The notes beneath the pieces are model-generated. The model made no database searches. It worked only from the letters and a program-made list of their open reading frames with translations, and was not told the DNA's origin. From Desulfopila sp. IMCC35006 (GTDB lineage: Bacteria > Desulfobacterota > Desulfobulbia > Desulfobulbales > Desulfocapsaceae): a stretch of DNA of 64,000 bases. The position numbers and the translations under genes were made by a program. Each line of letters begins with the position of its first letter. The stretch's first letter is position 1. This document shows positions 59,527 to 64,000 of this stretch, in pieces. Location of the stretch: assembly GCF_005116645.1 (NCBI RefSeq), contig NZ_SWCM01000015.1, forward strand, positions 58,975 through 122,974, read 5' to 3'.

Positions 59527-59745
59527 TGGCTTATGGGAAAATCATGGTTATAATGCCATGTAGATGTGGCCCTTGTGTTTAAAGTAATTGTGGGGTATGC
59601 TATAAAATTTTCAACTCGAAATGTTTGTATCGAAGGCACTGCTGATTGCGGCATGTGCTTTTTTTGTTTGTATAACCAGGTGTTTACGCCTCAGTATTGC
59701 AGTGGGGAATAAAGCCGTAGTAGTCGGAGGCCTTACGGGCACAAG

Positions 59746-61548
59746 ATGGAACAAAGTAAAATTCGTAATGTGGCAATTATCGCGCATGTTGATCATGGTA
59801 AGACAACGCTGGTGGATCAGCTTTTTAAACAGTCCGGAATGTTCCGTGATAACCAGCAGGTGTCCGAGCGACTGATGGACTCGATGGATCTCGAGCGCGA
59901 GCGTGGTATCACCATTACTGCCAAGAATGGCTCATATAATTACCAAGATTACTGGATCAATATCATTGATACTCCCGGACATGCTGACTTTGGTGGTCAG
60001 GTAGAGCGTGTTCTTCGTATGGCTGATGGTGCGCTGCTTCTGGTTGATGCCCAGGAAGGTCCAATGCCCCAGACGTATTTTGTGCTGAAAAAGGCCCTCG
60101 AAAACAATCTGCCGGTCATCGTCGTCATCAATAAGATCGACAAACCTGCTGCCCGTTGCGAGTGGGTCGTGGATCAGGTATTTGACCTGTTTGTAAAACT
60201 CAATGCTCCGGATGAGATTCTTGATTTCCCCGTGGTTTATGCCTCAGCCAAAAACGGTTATTCCCTGCTTGATCCGGAAGATCCGGTTGAGAATGGCGGC
60301 AGCATGGTCCATATTTCCCAGATGATCGTTGATCACACCCCCGCACCTGTTGGCTCCAGCGCGGAACCACTGCAGATGCAGGTCGGTACTATCGATTATT
60401 CACCCTATCTGGGCAGACTCGGTATCGGTAAAGTGGTCAATGGCACGATGCAACTTAATCAGCCGATCGTTGTCGCGCGCCGGGATGGCTCTATCAAACC
60501 GGTGCGTATTTCCAAGATTTTCCGTTTTGAATGCGATGAGAAAATTGCCGTGGAATCGGCGGGAGTCGGAGAAATTGTGGCCGTGGCTGGCATGGAGGAT
60601 GTGACGGTCGGGGTGACTTTTACCGATCCGGAAGATCCACGCCCCTTGCCGCTTGTCACCATCGATCCGCCGACTATTTCGATGAACTTCATCCCCAACG
60701 ATTCCCCTTTTGCCGGCAAAGAGGGGAAATTTGTAACCTCCCGCCATATTAACGACCGGCTGCAGCGTGAAATCCTTGCCGATGTGGCATTGCAATATGA
60801 ACCTCTCGAGGATGCGGTGGGGTTTAAGGTTTCCGGCCGCGGGGAGTTGCACCTGTCAATTCTCATCGAGAAAATGAGGCGGGAAGGGTATGAGTTGCAG
60901 GTGACCCGGCCCCAGGTTATCCTCCGACATGATGAGAACGGTAAGGTCCTGGAACCTTATGAAAAACTCACCGTCGATGTAGACGAGATGTATCAGGGGG
61001 CGGTCATCGAAAAACTTGGTAAGCAGAAAGGTCAGCTCGAGGAGATGAACAGTGCCAACGGGATGGTCCGGATGGTGTTCAATATTCCAACGCGCGGCCT
61101 GCTCGGCTATCGCTCCCAGTTTATGACCGATACCAAAGGAATGGGCATGATGTCCTATGTCTTTTCCGAATATGGTCCATACGCTGGAGATATCACCAAC
61201 AGAATAAGCGGTGTGCTTTTGGTTAAAGAACCTTGCGTCGCCGTAGCCTTTGCCTTGTTTAATCTGCAGGAACGCGGCAAGTTGTTCATCCATCCCGGTG
61301 CACCTTTGTACCCCGATCAGATCATCGGAGAATGCAGTCGGTCGTCTGATTTGGTTGTGAATCCGGCGAAAGGGAAAAAATTGACGAATATGCGGGCATC
61401 CGGAACCGACGATGCAGTTATTCTGACTCCTCCGGTCACCATGTCCCTGGAAGAGTGTATTGCCTATATAAACGACGATGAACTGGTCGAGGTAACCCCG
61501 GAGTCGATTCGTCTTCGCAAGAGATCAGGGCAGAAAGTAAGGAGGTAA
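59746..61548 (+). CDS. typA: Translational GTPase TypA/BipA
   Basis: 600 residues. G-domain at the N-terminus: NVAIIAHVDHGKTTLVDQLF (G1), RGITITAKNG (G2), DTPGHADFGGQVER (G3) and INKIDKPAAR (G4). EF-G-like domains and the BipA C-terminal domain follow. Ribosome-associated GTPase for assembly and stress responses. The stop overlaps the ribosome site (GGAGGT) of the small selenoprotein gene that follows, so the two are probably co-transcribed. Confidence 0.95.
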   Translation: MEQSKIRNVAIIAHVDHGKTTLVDQLFKQSGMFRDNQQVSERLMDSMDLERERGITITAKNGSYNYQDYWINIIDTPGHADFGGQVERVLRMADGALLLVDAQEGPMPQTYFVLKKALENNLPVIVVINKIDKPAARCEWVVDQVFDLFVKLNAPDEILDFPVVYASAKNGYSLLDPEDPVENGGSMVHISQMIVDHTPAPVGSSAEPLQMQVGTIDYSPYLGRLGIGKVVNGTMQLNQPIVVARRDGSIKPVRISKIFRFECDEKIAVESAGVGEIVAVAGMEDVTVGVTFTDPEDPRPLPLVTIDPPTISMNFIPNDSPFAGKEGKFVTSRHINDRLQREILADVALQYEPLEDAVGFKVSGRGELHLSILIEKMRREGYELQVTRPQVILRHDENGKVLEPYEKLTVDVDEMYQGAVIEKLGKQKGQLEEMNSANGMVRMVFNIPTRGLLGYRSQFMTDTKGMGMMSYVFSEYGPYAGDITNRISGVLLVKEPCVAVAFALFNLQERGKLFIHPGAPLYPDQIIGECSRSSDLVVNPAKGKKLTNMRASGTDDAVILTPPVTMSLEECIAYINDDELVEVTPESIRLRKRSGQKVRR

Positions 61549-61555
61549 GATCCTT

Positions 61556-61717
61556 ATGAAGGAAATACTCACTCTGGTGGGAGCCGGACTGGTCGGGCTT
61601 GCCACCTTCGCGTTCATCGCCAAGAAATTCGGCAGCAGCTGCACCCCCTGAATGATGATCTATGGATCCATAGGTATGGGTCTTTTGGGCTACTGGTTGC
61701 TCAGGACTGTTTTGTAG
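61556..61717 (+). CDS. Candidate small membrane selenoprotein (CTPU motif)
   Basis: ATG 61556, ten bases after a strong AAGGAGGT. With UGA at 61649-61651 read as selenocysteine the frame runs to TAG 61715-61717: 53 residues, Sec32. Topology: helix 1 (ILTLVGAGLVGLATFAFIA), a short loop KKFGSSCTPU with Cys29 and Sec32 in a C-x-x-U redox motif, and a second hydrophobic helix MMIYGSIGMGLLGYWLLRTV. A SECIS-like hairpin with an AGGU loop lies 14 to 31 bases after the UGA. Cysteine plus Sec at the end of two short helices resembles a thiol-disulfide or metal-binding site at the membrane. Against it: the region after UGA could be read as a separate ATG start, but the helix and stem make Sec more likely. 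I do not recognise a described family. Confidence 0.78.
61665..61682 (+). promoter_or_regulatory. SECIS-like hairpin in the CTPU gene
   Basis: GATCCAT-AGGT-ATGGGTC: 7-bp stem with one G-U pair, AGGU loop. The loop GG lies 22-23 bases after the UGA end (61651), within the bacterial range. Confidence 0.8.
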
Positions 61718-61725
61718 TGACTTGA

Positions 61726-61762
61726 AAATAATTCTCTTGTGTTCTTTGCAAGAGGATTATTT
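61726..61762. terminator. Terminator after the selenoprotein gene
   Basis: AAATAATTCTCTTG, eight to nine base loop, CAAGAGGATTATTT: long stem with T/A ends, serving both this gene and the convergent NUDIX gene. Its core CTCTTG...CAAGAG recurs in the tandem repeat at the right edge. Confidence 0.85.
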
Positions 61763-62179
61763 CTTGCTCTTGAAATAATCCGCCAGGATCAAGCCATGAT
61801 CAAAGGCCAGGAGCGGCAGTGTATCCTGACCGAAAAGTTCTGCCCGCTTCGCATCGTCACCCGCACAGGGGGAGCCTTCGGCTCTGCCGATAAAAACGGT
61901 TGAGGCGGTGTGGCCACGCGGGTCGCGGCCTGGATCGGAATAGGTGTGAAACTGATGCAGGTCAAGGATTTTGAGGCCGGTTTCTTCTTCGGCCTCCCGC
62001 AGGGCGGCGTTCTCGTAGGATTCCCCGTAATCGACAAAACCACCGGGCAGTGCCCAGCCGTAGGGCGGATTCTTCCGTTCTATAAGTACGATCTTGTTGC
62101 CGATCTCGATTATTATATCGACGGTCGGTGTCGGGTTTTTGAAGGTTTCAATTTCAGCCTTGCAGTGCGGACAGTGCAT
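61757..62179 (-). CDS. NUDIX hydrolase with zinc-ribbon-like start
   Basis: 140 residues from ATG 62179 ([13 protein letters not shown]), the open frame beyond being unconserved. A CPHC knuckle, then a NUDIX domain: [20 protein letters not shown] and [10 protein letters not shown] (full nudix box), ending [15 protein letters not shown]. Probably ADP-ribose/nucleotide hydrolase. Overlaps the terminator of the selenoprotein gene by 6 bases. Confidence 0.9.
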   Translation of the reverse strand: MHCPHCKAEIETFKNPTPTVDIIIEIGNKIVLIERKNPPYGWALPGGFVDYGESYENAALREAEEETGLKILDLHQFHTYSDPGRDPRGHTASTVFIGRAEGSPCAGDDAKRAELFGQDTLPLLAFDHGLILADYFKSKK

Positions 62180-62201
62180 ATGATTCTTCTTTAGTTTGTT
62201 G

Positions 62202-62807
62202 TTATATTTCGGTAAGTGCCCGAATCTCTTCCCAATTGGCAACCGTTTGCAGGTTGTGCCGGTCTCTGTTCCATGGTTGCGTAAAGACAAAGGGCATGAT
62301 CTGTTCACGTGCAAGCTGCTTGCAGGTTTCAGCCCGATCATCAATGAAATATTTCAGACTATGCTGATGAATGTAGCGAATCTTATCGTTATGATCGCCG
62401 GTAGCAACCACCCTGATGTTTTTTGTCGCTTTTTTGCTGAAAAAACGATCGAGCCAGTCAAAAACCGGCTTGTCAAGCGGGCGAGCGGTGATGATGGTTA
62501 CCTGCGAAGTGAGGGTGAATTGTTCGAGACATTGCACGGCTCCGGGCATTGGGCGTAGCTGTGTGGCGAGGGAATCGGTGAGTATGTCGGTAAATATTTT
62601 TTCCACCTGGACGCGAGGGATATCCAGGCAGTGTTCCAGTTCGAAGTTGGTTATATCTTCCTGGCTGAAAGAGCAATGTCCATAATGAGTGCAAGCCAGA
62701 CGGATGAATGCTTCGGCTGTGTCGGCGATGACCCCGTCGAAATCAAACCCTATTTCCTGAATGGCGATGTTGGTCCTGGGTGGGACACGAAAGCTACTGT
62801 CGAACAT
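62202..62807 (-). CDS. HAD-family 5'-nucleotidase-like protein
   Basis: 201 residues from ATG 62807; a TTG at 62819 is also open. HAD motif [15 protein letters not shown] (D-x-D), motif [11 protein letters not shown], and motif [19 protein letters not shown]. Close to 5'(3')-deoxyribonucleotidases. The start overlaps the panE stop region by 14 bases, so co-transcribed with panE and NUDIX. Confidence 0.83.
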   Translation of the reverse strand: MFDSSFRVPPRTNIAIQEIGFDFDGVIADTAEAFIRLACTHYGHCSFSQEDITNFELEHCLDIPRVQVEKIFTDILTDSLATQLRPMPGAVQCLEQFTLTSQVTIITARPLDKPVFDWLDRFFSKKATKNIRVVATGDHNDKIRYIHQHSLKYFIDDRAETCKQLAREQIMPFVFTQPWNRDRHNLQTVANWEEIRALTEI

Positions 62808-63729
62808 AACTGGTTTCAAGATCTTTTATCTGCTGGCAGAGAAGGCTGTTCTCCGGAGTATCGATGCCCGTAATGTGTCCCAAAGCAACAAGAGCGCCGT
62901 TGATGGCATCGATTTCTGTTCGCCTTTTTTTACGCACATCCTGGAGCATTGAAGAAACATTTTTCGCCGTCTTGCTGCAGACCATGCGGGTGGCCTGATA
63001 GGGATCATCCATAATCGGAATGTCTTTTTTTTCGGCAATCTGCATGGCCTCGTCAATAGCGGCCTTCATACGTCTATCGATTCCCGGCAGAGTTAATAAC
63101 TCACCGTTGTTGCAGTCGAGGATTGCTGTCAGGGCATTGATTCCGGCATTTACAAACAGTTTCGCCCAGAGCCTGGTGAGAATATTGTCGGTGAGATGGG
63201 TGTCCAGCCCTCCAGCGGAAAAGACCTCACGGGTCTTTTGTAAGAGTTTTACCGCCTGCTCGTTTGGAGGAGCAAGAAAACCAAGATAGGTTGTCCCGCT
63301 TCCTGCATGCCGTACCTGACCGGGGCCAAGCAGGGTGGCACCTTCAGTGGTGGTCCCGAAGGCGGCTGTGGCCTTGTGCTGATGCGCCTTGAGATCCAGA
63401 TGGCTGATACCGTTCTGCAGGAAAACCAGCAGTGTGTTTTTCGATAGAATCGGTTTGCAGAATTCCAGGCTGTTGATGACATCGTAGGATTTGACGCAAA
63501 GAATCACTATGTCTACAGGATCAAGCAGCTGTGGGTCGGAGACTGCAGCAACCGGAAACCTGAGCTGCTCCTCGGCAAGGTGATAAGTGATCCCTTCTTT
63601 GGTCAACTGGCTGGCGCGGGCGGCATTATGATCAAGGATTGTCAGTCGATCATGGTCGCCCATTCCTTTTATGATAACGGAACTGAGCAGACAGCCAAGC
63701 GCGCCTGGACCAACCAGTAGAAACTGCAT
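62794..63729 (-). CDS. Ketopantoate reductase family protein (PanE/ApbA)
   Basis: 311 residues. Rossmann start MQFLLVGPGALGCLLSSVI, VILCVKSYDV, then LVFLQNGISH and LWAKLFVNAGINALTAILDC, which holds the catalytic Lys/Asn/Glu helix of PanE. NADPH-dependent reduction of 2-dehydropantoate for coenzyme A, though paralogues exist with other substrates. First gene of a three-gene minus-strand unit. Confidence 0.88.
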   Translation of the reverse strand: MQFLLVGPGALGCLLSSVIIKGMGDHDRLTILDHNAARASQLTKEGITYHLAEEQLRFPVAAVSDPQLLDPVDIVILCVKSYDVINSLEFCKPILSKNTLLVFLQNGISHLDLKAHQHKATAAFGTTTEGATLLGPGQVRHAGSGTTYLGFLAPPNEQAVKLLQKTREVFSAGGLDTHLTDNILTRLWAKLFVNAGINALTAILDCNNGELLTLPGIDRRMKAAIDEAMQIAEKKDIPIMDDPYQATRMVCSKTAKNVSSMLQDVRKKRRTEIDAINGALVALGHITGIDTPENSLLCQQIKDLETSYVRQ

Positions 63730-63756
63730 TGTGTGCCTTTAGTGAATTAGAAAAAC

Positions 63757-64000
63757 GTCTCTTGCGCACTTTGCAAGAGGCGTTTTTCGTGAATGAACTT
63801 ATACCCGTCAAGCGAGTACTGAAAAGAGTCCCGCAACGCTTCTTGGCGGGATTATCAGCCAGCCGTCAGTCTCTTGCGCACTTTGCAAGAGGCGTTTTTC
63901 GTGAATGAACTTATACCCGTCAAGCGAGTACTGAAAAGAGTCCCGCAACGCTTCTTGGCGGGATTATCAGCCAGCCGTCAGTCTCTTGCGCACTTTGCAA
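63757..64000 (+). repeat. 112-bp tandem repeat (2 full copies plus part, open to the right)
   Basis: Identical copies at 63757-63868 and 63869-63980, with the first 20 bases of a third at 63981-64000. Each holds two hairpins: CTCTTGC-gcacttt-GCAAGAG followed by GCGTTTTT (terminator-like, with AAAAACG before the first copy), and TCCCGC...GCGGGA. No direct-repeat/spacer structure. Confidence 0.95.

Noticed and set aside
63757..64000. CRISPR-like array
   Set aside because: The copies are directly adjacent and identical over 112 bases, with no variable spacers.

Overview
The window reads as chromosome of an anaerobic, probably sulfate-reducing or sulfur-disproportionating member of Desulfobacterota (Desulfobulbales-like). 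This is an inference from gene content. It has an orange-protein (ORP) type cluster of NifX-like and MinD/Mrp-like proteins under sigma-54 control, a DsrE-family sulfur protein, an SbtA/SbtM selenocysteine RiPP pair, a second candidate selenoprotein, a UPF0280 protein, and sigma-54/PAS regulation.

Layout. 1-4400: a secreted PKD/DUF4082 protein cut by the left edge, a moeA 5' fragment, a VanZ-like membrane protein and a full moeA. 4412-6056 (minus): mutM and a phosphopantetheinyl transferase. 6203-10813: an operon of cvpA, UPF0280, PilZ, phosphomannomutase and manC. 10850-12466 (minus): PilZ and mtnA. 12743-20580: a nitrogen assimilation block (sigma-54-like promoter, amtB, glnB, glnD, type I glnA; then a NUDIX gene and a type II glutamine synthetase on the minus strand). 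20805-23273: a HAD hydrolase and a kinase-like gene between two copies of a 168-bp palindromic MITE-like element. 23854-27691: DUF721, a cysteine synthase/CysRS-like fusion, and corA.

27757-31552 is a small accessory island at tRNA-Arg(UCU). It has a pseudo-tRNA in a 173-bp direct repeat, an intact tRNA, a 43-nt att-like duplication, two tyrosine-recombinase 3' remnants and cargo (a lipoprotein, a membrane protein and a PilZ protein). 31785-34166: two DUF1538 membrane proteins, a PII-like protein and a CBS protein. 34367-37896: a cold-shock-like protein, DUF3553, two L,D-transpeptidases around an Lpp-like lipoprotein, and LOG. A third MITE copy and an H-NS family gene follow, then ybbA/ybbP/tesA.

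43149-48677: an ORP-type operon. Its sigma-54 activator gene is directly upstream, with a textbook -24/-12 promoter and a cluster of GCGAC dyads as probable activator sites. 48946-50911: sbtA, with three in-frame UGA codons in Ser-Gly-UGA motifs, each followed at the expected distance by a small SECIS-like hairpin, and sbtM, its radical SAM maturase. 51186-63729: a large LOG protein, DsrE, a DMT transporter, a PLP decarboxylase, DUF2058, a secreted unknown, an SF2 helicase, typA, a 53-residue candidate membrane selenoprotein with a CTPU motif, NUDIX, a HAD nucleotidase and a ketopantoate reductase. The right edge is a 112-bp tandem repeat that runs out of the window.

Most notable: two separate selenocysteine genes that stop-at-TGA gene calling misses. 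One is the sbtA precursor (the family is known from comparative genomics). The other is the small CxxU two-helix protein after typA, which I do not recognise as a described family. The CysK-CysRS fusion has lost the HIGH and KMSKS catalytic signatures but keeps the zinc/cysteine-binding residues, so it may be a repurposed synthetase.
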